Part shown: piece after piece, positions 46,076-55,812 of the stretch
Layout of the letters: every line of letters starts with the position of its first letter
Numbering within the stretch: position 1 is the stretch's first letter
Origin: Parietaria judaica
Taxonomy: Eukaryota > Streptophyta > Magnoliopsida > Rosales > Urticaceae
Assembly (NCBI GenBank): GCA_954871525.1
Contig: OX940862.1
Coordinates: forward strand, 11,242,501 to 11,306,500
DNA length: 64,000 nt
Direction: 5' to 3'
Position numbers and translations under genes: made by a program
Notes under the pieces: model-generated
Told to the model about the DNA's origin: nothing
The model's database searches: none
The model's input: the letters and a program-made list of their open reading frames with translations, nothing else

Positions 46076-46483
46076 ATGGCCTTATCTCCCAATACTTCCC
46101 TCCTTCTATCTGCGATGATCGTTGTGTTGTCTCTCGCCGGCACAAGCTCGGCGGCTCGCCACTTGTTGGACACCCCGGCTGCTCCGCCTCCAGCGTTGCC
46201 TTCTCTGCCAGTTCCGAAACTCCCAACACTTCCACCTTTGCCCTCGACCATTCCCGCGTTGCCTAAACCGAACGCAGTTACGCCACCTTTTCCCTCAAGC
46301 ATTCCCGCGTTGCCTAAACCTAACGTTGTTATGCCGCCTTTGCCCTCAACCATTCCGACATTGCCGACTCTTCCAACAAACTTACCGACGGCATTGCCAC
46401 CTCTTTCTCTGCCGACTCTTCCAACGGCGATGCCTTCAATTCCCGGCCTTCCCTTCCTCTCTCCGCCGCCATCCCGCAAATGA
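46076..46483 (+). CDS. Small secreted proline-rich repeat protein (copy C)
   Basis: Single exon, 135 residues. Signal peptide at about 1-26 (SLLLSAMIVVLSLAGTSSA), then AARHLLDTPAAPPPALPSLPVPKLP and a Pro-rich body with 17-residue units of the type PPLPSTIPALPKPNAVT. It has one repeat fewer than copy A, so it is 17 residues shorter. The C-terminus IPGLPFLSPPPSRK matches copy A. No cysteine. Likely apoplastic; function unknown. It lies about 2.5 kb from copy A in inverted orientation, with copy B between them. Confidence 0.85.
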   Translation: MALSPNTSLLLSAMIVVLSLAGTSSAARHLLDTPAAPPPALPSLPVPKLPTLPPLPSTIPALPKPNAVTPPFPSSIPALPKPNVVMPPLPSTIPTLPTLPTNLPTALPPLSLPTLPTAMPSIPGLPFLSPPPSRK

Positions 46484-49400
46484 ATCGTCCCTTTAGTTGA
46501 GATTCTTCGTCGCCGTCAGCCGTTTTTCGCGGGATCTTCCGAAATATTTTCCTATTGTAGGCTTGTGCTTTTGATTTGATTGTGTCGTTTTACATCTTTT
46601 ACGTTTGTTTTGTCCTCTCGTTTGGTTCGGAATACATATAGATTACTATCATTTATTGTTGGAGATTTCATGAATAATAAAGATTATTGATTCGATAATA
46701 TTTTGACTACATTAGTAATTTGACCTTCATGCTGCGGATAAATATCCTAGAGAAAACTTTCATTGAAAGTTATTCTTCTAAGGATTAATGACGGCAAAAA
46801 TACTTAAAATTTGATTAAAGAACTCTTCGTGTACTTAAAATTTAAAAAGTGGTGGTAAAAATCTCTAAAATCGCATTTGGGGAGTCGACCACTCCATTTT
46901 TGTAATGCCGTTAAACTTACCTATTAATTCTAGTCACGCGGACAAACGTGAGTTACTGGCATATCAATTTTTTCCACGTGGACGAGCCTACATCAGTCTC
47001 GTTTACGACAAAACAACGAATTAAACTCATAATTAATATCATTTAATACAACTAATTGAACCTTTAATGATTACACCTAACAAAACAAATTTGTCCAAGT
47101 GGCCAAAGTTAACGGGTAATTAAGTTAACGACGTTACGAGAATGGAGAGGTCAACTCCCTAAATACGACTTTGGATACTACCACTTTTAAACTTTGAGTA
47201 CACGAAGAATTCTTTGACCAAACTTTTGATATTTTTACCGTCATTAACCTTTCTTTTAATCAATATTGCCTTTATTTTGTCAACTCCATCATTTTCCTTG
47301 TAAAAGATTATACATTTCCAAAATAAATATATAAATAAAAATAAAACTAAAAAATGAGTTTTAGTTTATTTTTACGTAAAATAAATTAATCAACTTTAAT
47401 TTGAAAGTGATTGACATGGACAATTAATTGGACATAAACGCCTCTGAATTTTACATATTGATGCAAATTATCTCGTATATTATAGTTTTTGACAGCAATG
47501 GTAAAATAACGTATTGTATGCATAATTAAATAGAAAACCCACAAACTGCCCAAAAAGTATCAAAGGTTTATGAAAAATGCTCATAGTTTCAAAATACTAT
47601 TTTATACCCATTAATGAATTTTTTTGGACTATTCTATCCCTAAAAGTAAATTCAATTATATTTTCATTTTATTATTTTTAATTTTTATTTCAAAATTATT
47701 TGAATCGTTTGACTCAGTAATTCTTTAATTTCTTTTTAATTTTTTAATGTTCTGTAATTAATTCAAATATGAAAAGTTAATATTTCTACAACCACCTTCA
47801 TTCCCCACTCCCCCTCTCACTTTCTTTTCACTCGATCATCTATTCTCGTGTGTGTTTATCTCTTGCTCGAATTTGCCGTTGCCACGTTTTCCACCGTCGT
47901 CCACGAGTTTCGCCGTCGTTCACGAGTTCCGCCGTCTTCCAAGCGTTATCGCCCTCGTCCACCATTTCCACCGTTGTCCACGAGTTTCTGCGTCCACGCT
48001 TTCTCGCCATTGCATATAATTACGGTTTTGTTGTAGATATTGATATTATTATTATTATTATTAGTATATATTTACAGTTTTTATATTGTTATTGGTATAT
48101 ATATTTACAGTTTTGGTAAATATCACAATATTTTAAACATAGTTACGAAACCTAACTCTGGTATGGTGATTTAATATTAAAAATTCGTAGCTTAATTTAC
48201 AGTTTACCATTACATAAAGGTAAATAACAGTATTGTAAACACTGTTACGGAATTGATATGGTGATTTACTATTAAAATTTCGTAACTTAAATTATAATTA
48301 TAGAATTAGTCATATTAAAAGTCTTTTTGTAACATCTTATACATGATTACACTTTTTTTAATATAAATTTCAAATTTTAAATCGTATATAAATTTACGAA
48401 ACTTTGTGTAATGTGTAATATTGTATTTGTGTAATCGTATGTAAATTTACGATTATATCTGAACCAAAGATAATGCTTCAGCACAAAACTGATCTTTACC
48501 TAAATTACAATTAAGTTTTTATATTAGTTTACCATTAGTATAATAAACATATCAATACGATGTATAACCAGTCAGTATAATCGTTTTACAATATAAACTC
48601 ACAAATAAGAACTTATCTTTTTATTATAATTGTTTAACATATCAGTATCTTCAAAACAGATTTTTTCTTCTAACAGTTGTTTTTCAAAATCGATTTGATC
48701 TATTTCATTTGAACCAAAATTACATATACGTAAATATACTTACCACTTGAGAATTAAGCTTCGTTCCATATGCTCTTGATCGTATTCCTGGTTGTAATGG
48801 TTCTTTGACTATACTTGAAAATGGATATTGTACGTAGTGTGATGAATTTTGGGATAAAAATGGTGTTATATTTGAATTTATCGTTAAAAGCCTAAATTGT
48901 AGGGTTTTTTATTTAAATTTTATTATAGTGAATAAATATGCAGTTATATGTACTACTTTTTAGTTCTTTCAATTTAATTAATTAAAAAAAACACGTCATT
49001 TTTAACTGTTTTTTAAAAAAATTAACGCAAGATATATTGAGGGTATTTTGGTCTTCAATTAATTTTGTTGGTGGTTTTTTTTACCTAAACTAATAATGGG
49101 CATTTTTTTTGAAACGTAGTGTTACTTTTGGGCATTTTTTACATTTATCCTAAATTAAAAAATGAGTAAATAGATTTTATCTCAATAACTTTTAATAATT
49201 AGACTAATTAATTATCACTAAATATATATCAAGTAAGCATTTTCCTTTTTTTCTTTTTAATTAATATTTTTTTCTTTTTTAAATATTAATTATAAATATT
49301 TTTTACAAAATATTTAAATCGATGTATTGGGTTGGGCCTCGTTTGAGGACAAAGAGAGAAGATGATCGACCCTTAACTCCACCATCTCCGTCTGGTACGA

Positions 49401-49578
49401 TTCCTTCTCTAATCTCCCTCGAATCGCCATGAAATTTCTTCATTTTCTTACAATCCCTAAGTTGTCGTTTGCGAGCCGCATGCGAAAACTGGTATTATTG
49501 AACGCGTTCGATTGATTCCTGTTCAATTTTGTATAATTTTATCAGAAATGTGCAATCCCGTTTCGTATTATGTTAGGT
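46484..49578. other. Long AT-rich intergenic region with one foldback element
   Basis: No gene supported. It includes the foldback element at 46781-47250. At about 47545-47640 and 49060-49155 it has loosely inverted phrases (AAAAATGCTCATAGTTTCAAAATA and the inverse of AAAAATGCCCATTATTAGTTTA) that may be the ends of an old element; no target duplication was found. A short GC-richer transcript-like stretch at about 49320-49405, ending CGTCTG|GTACG, may be a non-coding first exon of the BORCS8-like gene. Confidence 0.5.
46781..47250. mobile_element. Foldback element, same family as 20400-20786
   Basis: It begins AGGATTAATGACGGCAAAAA and ends with the inverse of AGGTTAATGACGGTAAAAAT. Both arms contain CTTCGTGTACT, AAGTGGTGGTA or its relative, and a GAGTCGACCACTCC/GGAGAGGTCAACTCC pair. 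Internal words (GACGAGCCTA, AAACAACGAATTAAA) match the element at 20400. The flanks TTCTTCTA and TTCTTTTA are similar and may be a decayed target duplication. No coding capacity. Confidence 0.82.
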
Positions 49579-50191
49579 CAGGGCCGGCCCAACCCTTTTC
49601 AGGGCCTTGGGCGAATCATTAATATGAGACTTTTTTTGAGAGTCTGCAATACAATATTGCAGGAGCTATACGATATAACAAAACTTATACAACACATTAA
49701 TAGACTACTCTTTGCATTTCATATACTTTTTTCTTTGCTTATCTCGACTATTTTCTTCACCTCTCACACACGCTCTTTCTCGCCGAACTTCGATCGACGA
49801 TGTACGTTGAGGTTAACTGAAAAAAAAAAACTCAGATTATCAGTAATGTAAAAATCGATAATGTAAAAATCTTTTATTTGATCTAAATCATACAGACTTC
49901 TTTTTCGAAAGGAATATTGTAATAATCTTTTACCAGATGTAAATAATGCATTACTTTAAGAAATGATACTTTTATTACGTATACTACTCTTTGTGTCTAA
50001 TTACATATAAATACCATGTAGTTAAACTTAAAAAAGATTGAATAACAACATAAAATAAAAATCAAATAGCTTTAATACCATACGCATAAAAAAAAATTAA
50101 ACTATCAAAATTTCTCTTTGCTAAGAACAAAAAAAATCCGCAACGCGTGGGTTATATACCTCGTGTACACTATAAGAGAATAATTTTAATT

Positions 50192-50193
<2 letters not shown>

Positions 50194-50224
<31 letters not shown>
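50194..50224. repeat. (TA)n microsatellite
   Basis: An uninterrupted TA run of about 31 bp within the hAT-like element. Confidence 0.95.
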
Positions 50225-50225
<1 letters not shown>

Positions 50226-50664
50226 CAAAGAGAATATTTACTATAGAAAAATGAAAAATAAATTTTCTATGAATAAGTAAATTATCTAATGTAAAACTGA
50301 AAAGATAGTGTTTATGTTTTAAGTTATTTTTTAAACTCTTCACTAATAATTTAGGGAATAAGAGAATTAAAGTATGGAACTGAATAAGGAATATTAAATT
50401 AAAAAATTGTATAATATAGCAGAACAAGAGAAGTTAACCAATAAAATATGAGAGAGGGCCCACTTTCCAGAACTTATAGATATTCTTTAGTGAATTCTTT
50501 TTTTTATATGGGTCTAAAATATGATGTCGCAAGGCCTAATTGTTCAATTATTTCTCACAAAGAGGCCTTTGGGTTCCCAGTGGTTGGGCCGGGCCTGGGT
50601 TATCGTATCTTAACACTCCATTGTTGCCCATTGAAACAGATTAACATCTGCAAGCTCGAATTAG

Positions 50665-50817
50665 GGTTTGACCAGCGAGGAGGAGATCCAAGACATCGAC
50701 GACGACGCTCTCTCCGGCGGCTCTCTCTCTGCCGTCCCGACCGAAGAAGTCTTGTTCGTGGACAAGTCCAAAGGTCTGAGATTTTGGTCTCTTTGGATTG
50801 GAACTGTTCCAGTTTAA
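50665..50817 (+). other. Gene-fragment-like open stretch inside the hAT-like element
   Basis: An open frame without a start codon. It contains TSEEEIQDIDDDALSGG followed by SLSAVPTEEVLFVDKSK, then a possible splice donor AAAG|GTCTGAG at 50773. It is preceded by TTAGGGTTTG, a phrase common in plant 5' leaders. The base composition is richer in GC than the rest of the element. I cannot name the parent protein. It could be a captured 5' gene piece that lost its ATG (TTG in place of ATG would fit), or a real but non-coding leader exon of the downstream gene. Confidence 0.4.
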
Positions 50818-51478
50818 GTTAATTCGAAGAAGAAAGCATGGTGATGCGTGTTAGGATATCTTAGTGATGCATTGCTTTAGGGGTGTTTCTATGATGATGT
50901 ATGTCGTTACGAATGGAACTCACTTGTTTTATTTCTCACTAGGGCGTTGGCCCAGTGCTTGGGCCGGGCCTGTGTTAGGTGTTGAAACGTAGAGTTTGGT
51001 GTAAAAAAAATAAAAAAATTAGACTGTATTTCAAGGTTTGGTTGCTATTTGTTCCGGATACCGGTTTTAAAAAGGGAATTTTTGTGAAATACCGGGTGGG
51101 AACCGCGAATTTCCTGTCCCGGTTTTGAGAACTTGCACCTGTCCGGTGTTTACAAATCGGAACTGGGAAATTCCAATCCCGGTTTTGATTTTGTTATACT
51201 ATTATACCATGGAAACCGGTATTTCCCGGTTTGAAACTAGCATTTTGACCCGTGCAAGTTACTACTGTTTCCCTTTTTTTAGTTTATAACATTTTATAAA
51301 ACCGGTACCATGAGGAGTTGTTTGGTTCCTGGGAACCTGGAGCTGGATTAAAAAAAAAAGTCAGATTCCCGATCCCGGTTTCACCCTTCATAGAGAATTA
51401 TTGTTTTGCTAGTTAAAGCGCCCTTTTTATGATTTATCTTGTACTCTTGTCAAGAACCAGTGATGCAATTCCCGAAAG

Positions 51479-52168
51479 ATGCACAAGTTCTCCACTGTTG
51501 ACGGCTTTTTGGAAATAACCGAGTGCATGGCAGAGATGATCAAATACTTGGCGAACGAGCCGTCGTTAGGCCTTTTCTATGTTCAGCAACACACACAAAG
51601 TGCAGTGCCCAACATGATCCGTCTGAGGAACAACATTGCCAGTAAGTCCCACGAAACGATGCTGCACACTGAAGATTCTGAGGACTCGATCGCAATGGTG
51701 CGGTCGATGAAGGAATGCGGGTTTCCCATTGCCGATGAAATGATCAGGGACATTAAAAAGTCGCTGCTGATCATGTCCACGAAGCAACCCAAGAGAGGGT
51801 TGATCCAGAACCCTAGATCCGATCACTCGACGGAGGCACGAGCCAGCTCGTGGGGTCCGCACGGCGAATCGAGTGGTTACTTCTCCACAGTTTTCAAGAC
51901 GGCCAAGAAAAAGGCGGGTAACTTGAAGTGGCCTCAGCTGGATTCAGTTGCTTCTGATGCAAGCCCGAGTTTGTTTCTGCAAGACGTGGAAGCAGACGAA
52001 CTGCCATTGTCGAGCCGGATGATCACGGACGAGCCACGGGAAGAAGCCGTTGGTGCAGACTTGAGTTCTTCGGAGGATTACGAGGAGTTCAAGGCGGATA
52101 AAGAAGTTAAACTAGAGGAATGGTTAGAAGGAAATCGCAGTTGTGAGAAGGAATCAGGAGATACTTAA
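51479..52168 (+). CDS. BORCS8 / MEF2BNB-like protein
   Basis: Single coding exon, 229 residues. The N-terminal half (FSTVDGFLEITECMAEMI, then YLANEPSLGLFYVQQHTQ, and SMKECGFPIADEMI) matches the conserved MEF2BNB family, whose animal member is subunit 8 of the BORC complex that positions lysosomes; the plant role is unclear. The C-terminal part is Ser/Glu-rich and probably disordered. The start is supported by an in-frame TGA 18 bp upstream (51461), directly after a possible splice acceptor (AACCAG, ending 51460), so the leader is probably spliced. The 1.39-kb hAT-like element at 49579 lies in the upstream leader or promoter. No frameshift is needed within the conserved domain. Confidence 0.82.
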   Translation: MHKFSTVDGFLEITECMAEMIKYLANEPSLGLFYVQQHTQSAVPNMIRLRNNIASKSHETMLHTEDSEDSIAMVRSMKECGFPIADEMIRDIKKSLLIMSTKQPKRGLIQNPRSDHSTEARASSWGPHGESSGYFSTVFKTAKKKAGNLKWPQLDSVASDASPSLFLQDVEADELPLSSRMITDEPREEAVGADLSSSEDYEEFKADKEVKLEEWLEGNRSCEKESGDT

Positions 52169-52812
52169 AAGACTGAAATGGCTGAACAATTTTCCTGTAT
52201 AATTGATGTTCTTACTTCTTACCAAGAATTAAGATTATGTGTTATCTCTTATGTATTACAACAAATTATGACAAATATGCCCCTATTCATTGGTTCCTTC
52301 TCTTATTTCGTTGGTGCATTGTTACCATAGTGAATTAACTAGGCGTTCCATAACCGGACTGAGCCCAGTTATGGAACGCCTAGAAAAGTTGGGGCCGGAC
52401 CGAAAAAATGACCAAAAATGTCTGGCGTCCGGTTCCGGCTCCCCTAGTATATTAAAGAGTAGCTCCTCTGAGTGAGTGTGAATTGTCTTTTATGGCTAAT
52501 AGAGAGTAAATAGGTGATTATATATGTGTGTATATATATATATATATGTGTGTATATATATATATGTGTGTGTATGACGGCACAAGCAATAATACAGTAT
52601 CAATGAAACCAAGAGTAGCATGTTATCAGCATAGTTTTATTGCTACAATTATATACACAAAGAATCCCCAAAACAAGGAAGATTCTTTTCAACATATCAG
52701 AATCTGTTTATTTCCTTGGAGGACAAACTTGGAAAACAATTTAAGGGTAGACAAAATCGGCTCGAAAAGGAGTTAAGAGAAATTTTGCAATATATAAGTT
52801 GGGCACATTATT
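52169..52812. other. Intergenic region between the BORCS8-like and IDH genes
   Basis: The two genes converge. It contains a perfect 16-bp inverted repeat (52339-52383) and a CA/TA microsatellite at about 52525-52570. No gene is seen. Confidence 0.65.
52339..52383. repeat. Perfect hairpin, 16-bp arms
   Basis: CTAGGCGTTCCATAAC (52339-52354) and its exact reverse complement (52368-52383) are separated by 13 bases. The following DNA (to about 52446) has another looser inverted pair, GGGGCCGGACCG and CGTCCGGTTCCGGCTCCCC. It is probably a remnant of a small transposon rather than a terminator. Confidence 0.8.
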
Positions 52813-54972
52813 TCAAAGGTGATCGCAGATGGCCTTTGTGAAATCGGTGGTGGAAGATTTTCCGCCTAGATCAGCCGTTCGGAATTCTCCCTCGGAGATG
52901 GTGTTGAGAATCGCGTTTTGAATTCGCTCTGCTTTGTCGTGGAACTCGAGATGGCGAAGCATTGTCACCGCGCTCAAAAGCAAAGCGGTTGGGTTTGCTA
53001 AATTCTGAGGAGAAAACAAACGTATAAGCATGCAAGTACACTTAATGTCTAAAAAGAACGACATATTCTATCTAAATATGGAAGAAGAAGAAAGTTAGAT
53101 TGGCTAACCTTTCCGGCAATATCAGGCGCTGACCCGTGAACGGCCTCGGCAAGAGCAATGCCTCCTTCACCAATGTTACAACTGTCGGAAAAAATAATGT
53201 CAGATTACTCAAAATTCCATCACAATATCAAATTGACATTCAAGAGAGTTACGAGAATCAATGGGATAATCCGACCCCGATTCCAAACCCGTAACCCCCC
53301 CAAACCCGGTAAGGAGAATGTGAAGGTACCTTGGTGTTAATCCCAAACCCCCAATTAAACCGGCACAAAGGTCACTGATGATGTCGCCGTAGAGATTAGG
53401 CATCACTAATACATCGAAAAGAGCAGGATTCTTCACAAGCTGCACAATACAAAAACCAAGATTTCAATGTTTCCTTGATTTCACAGCATTTCTAATCAAG
53501 TGTATCCGAACGGGGATTCATACCATCATGCAGGCATTGTCAATAACAACTTCCTCGTACTTAATCTCGGGGCATTTCTCCGCAACCTCGCGGCAACACT
53601 AGATCATGAAGAAAAACCGATATGAATACAAAGATGTTGGGGAAAATGTATAGTAGTTAGTATAATCCGAGTAGAATACATTCGGCATCATGAAAATCAG
53701 CACACCGTGAGGAAAAGGCCATCGGTTTTCTGCATAATGTTTGCTTTGTGTATCGCGGACACTTTCTCTCTCCCGTGTGCCTTGGCATATTGGAAAGCGT
53801 ACTCAGCAACCCTTAAGCTCGCCTGACGAGTGATGATCTTGATACTTTCCACAACACCTCTCACCACCTTGCAATATAAACACAACATTGGGATCATTCA
53901 ATCTATATACCTCGAAAACTACCGTTAAATAAAATAATATTATCAGTTATTGCTCGTGATTTCGATCACATTGTCTCAGTTTTTCTGCTCTGCGTCAAGT
54001 ATATGATCGGTTTCCTTCAACTTCAAGCCAATGAAACATACAGTGAACGGGAAAGCAACTTACTTGGTGTTCGAGGCCACTGTATTCTCCTTCAGTGTTC
54101 TCCCGGATAGTGACGAGGTCGACGTCATCGTAACGTGTCTTATAGCCAGGGAGACTGTAGCAAGGCCGAACGTTGGCGTACAAATTAAGCTCCTTCCTCA
54201 AAGTAAGGTTCAAAGAGCGATGCCCTTTCCCGATAGGAGTCGCCATCGGACCTTTCAGTCCCACCTTATTCCTACGCACCGATTCCAAACTCTCCCATGT
54301 CAGAAAACTCTGCGTCCTCGGGTCGATCTCGTCTCCTACGTAGTGCTCTTCCCATTCAATCGGCACTTCAGCTTCTCTAAACACCTTCATCGGTCAAATA
54401 GATGAATTCAATGGACATGACATTTGAAGGTTCGCTGGAAATATTATAATAAACTCGGACTTCCGAAACCGCGGAATCTACAAAATCTGATGCCAGGCCC
54501 ATAAAACTCGTGTCTCAGCCGAAAGCCGAATGGCTTGATCCGAGGCTATCGAAACGCAGAAAATGCTTACACCACAAAATTTCAGGGAGGTGAAAAGCAT
54601 GGAAGCTTTTGGATTTCAATTCATTTGGAATCTGTAAGACGTTCTTTTCATTTCTGTATTTCTTCCCAGTCTTTCTGCTCTGATTCTTTCATGATGGAGT
54701 TTAATTACCCGACAAGCGATCTTACTTGTTCGATTGCAAAGCAAAACACTAACGTTCAAAACCTAAGAATTCAAACCGAGCGGAGGAGGAGAAGAAGAGA
54801 TGAAGAAAGGAGGGACCTGTTTGACGGAGTCGGCGATCTCGGGACCGATGCCGTCGCCGGGGAAGAGAGTGGCGACAATCGGCTCAGCGGCGGCAGAGAA
54901 GGATCTCGCCGGCGAGGAGGTAGGGTTGAAGGTGGTTCGGAGAGCTCGCCTGAATAGCTGGAAAGAAGCCAT
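52813..54972 (-). CDS. IDH5: NAD-dependent isocitrate dehydrogenase, catalytic subunit, mitochondrial
   Basis: Converts isocitrate to 2-oxoglutarate in the TCA cycle, in the mitochondrial matrix, as catalytic subunit of a hetero-oligomer with regulatory subunits. Seven exons on the minus strand join in frame to 362 residues: 54972-54817, 54384-54064, 53867-53706, 53598-53524, 53439-53330, 53181-53109, 53004-52813. The N-terminus ([15 protein letters not shown]...RSFSAAAEP) is an Arg/Ser-rich presequence. Next come [17 protein letters not shown] (nucleotide region), the substrate-binding [36 protein letters not shown] and the metal-binding [30 protein letters not shown] NAD determinants are near the end ([15 protein letters not shown]). 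The sequence matches the catalytic IDH5/IDH6 type of Arabidopsis. A small transposon ends about 100 bp upstream of the ATG. Confidence 0.95.
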
Positions 54973-55070
54973 GACTGATTCTTCGCACGCCCGACAAATG
55001 GTAATATGATATATGAGAAATCCCACATCGATTTGCGACAAAAGGTTTTGAGATTTATAAGACATACGTC

Positions 55071-55399
55071 CACTGCCGGATCCAGGATTTCTCCATAGGG
55101 GCCGAAAAATTTTCACTAACACATAAATTTATAATTTTTTGATATTATATTTTTTCTGTTTTATATATATAAATCAGTTGTCATTTTATTTAGTTTTCTT
55201 TTTTTCATTGCGAATCAAAAACTACCCATAAATATTATTTTAGAAATTTTATCGAGGACTTAATGAGTTTTTTATTTAACATTTCTTATCATTATAAGTA
55301 TTATATTAAAAATACTTTATGATGAGTAAAAAAATTATTAAGATACTAAAGATATTTTGTACAGATATTTTGTCGCAGGAAGCCGTGGATCCGCCACTG
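55071..55399. mobile_element. Small hAT-like element next to the IDH start
   Basis: Termini CACTGCCGGATCCAGG and, read in reverse from the right, CAGTGGCGGATCCACGG. The flanks CATACGTC (55063-55070) and CATACATC (55400-55407) form an 8-bp duplication with one mismatch. It is 329 bp long, AT-rich, and has no coding capacity. It begins 98 bp upstream of the IDH ATG on the gene's promoter side. Confidence 0.8.
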
Positions 55400-55812
55400 C
55401 ATACATCACATGTATATATAAATATATAATGTTATTATAAAAATAGACGGAAAAAAATAGAAAAAAAAAATTTACAAGATATTTATAAAAAATAATATAT
55501 ATGAAAATATATAATGTTATTACATCGTGGTATATTTACAAGACGGAAAAAAAAAATCAGAAACTGATCTACTGGGAATGAAAAAAAATCGCGGGCTTTC
55601 TTGAAAGAAACAGTGTCGCAATCTCCAAGACCTATAATGGTGCAGCTTTGTAAAGCGTCGAAAGCGCAGATTCTCAGCGACAAAGTATCAAGAATGAATT
55701 GTCGAGAGGTCACTGCTTTACAAGGGCATCCTCGTTTTTCCCTAATATAAAACGAATGAATTGGACGATAGATTATGAGAAAAAAGCCGACTCTGGAAAA
55801 ATACGACGAAAA

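Larger units (their letters stand above)
49579..50972. mobile_element. hAT-like element enclosing a gene-like segment
   Basis: Exact 8-bp target duplication TGTTAGGT at 49571-49578 and 50973-50980. The left terminus is CAGGGCCGGCCCAACC; the right terminus read in reverse is CAGGCCCGGCCCAAGC (14 of 16 identical). A second right-end-like copy (reverse CAGGCCCGGCCCAACC) sits inside at about 50585-50600, so the right end is duplicated or two insertions are superimposed. There is no transposase. Between the two right ends is a coding-like stretch (about 50665-50817). A TA run lies at 50194-50224. Confidence 0.82.

Noticed and set aside
47848..48119. Open frames of 62 and 89 codons in the AT-rich gap
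   Set aside because: No homology recognised, overlapping frames, no splice or promoter context.
50448..50822. 124-codon plus-strand open frame MREGPLSRTYRYS...
   Set aside because: It crosses a transposon end and is in a different frame from the better-looking acidic segment; no recognisable domain.
51461..51510. A possible frameshift (…PKDAQVLHC-stop) suggesting the BORCS8-like gene is broken
   Set aside because: The conserved domain is in frame from ATG 51479, the FSTVDGF start region fits the family, and an in-frame TGA just upstream marks the leader. No frameshift is needed.
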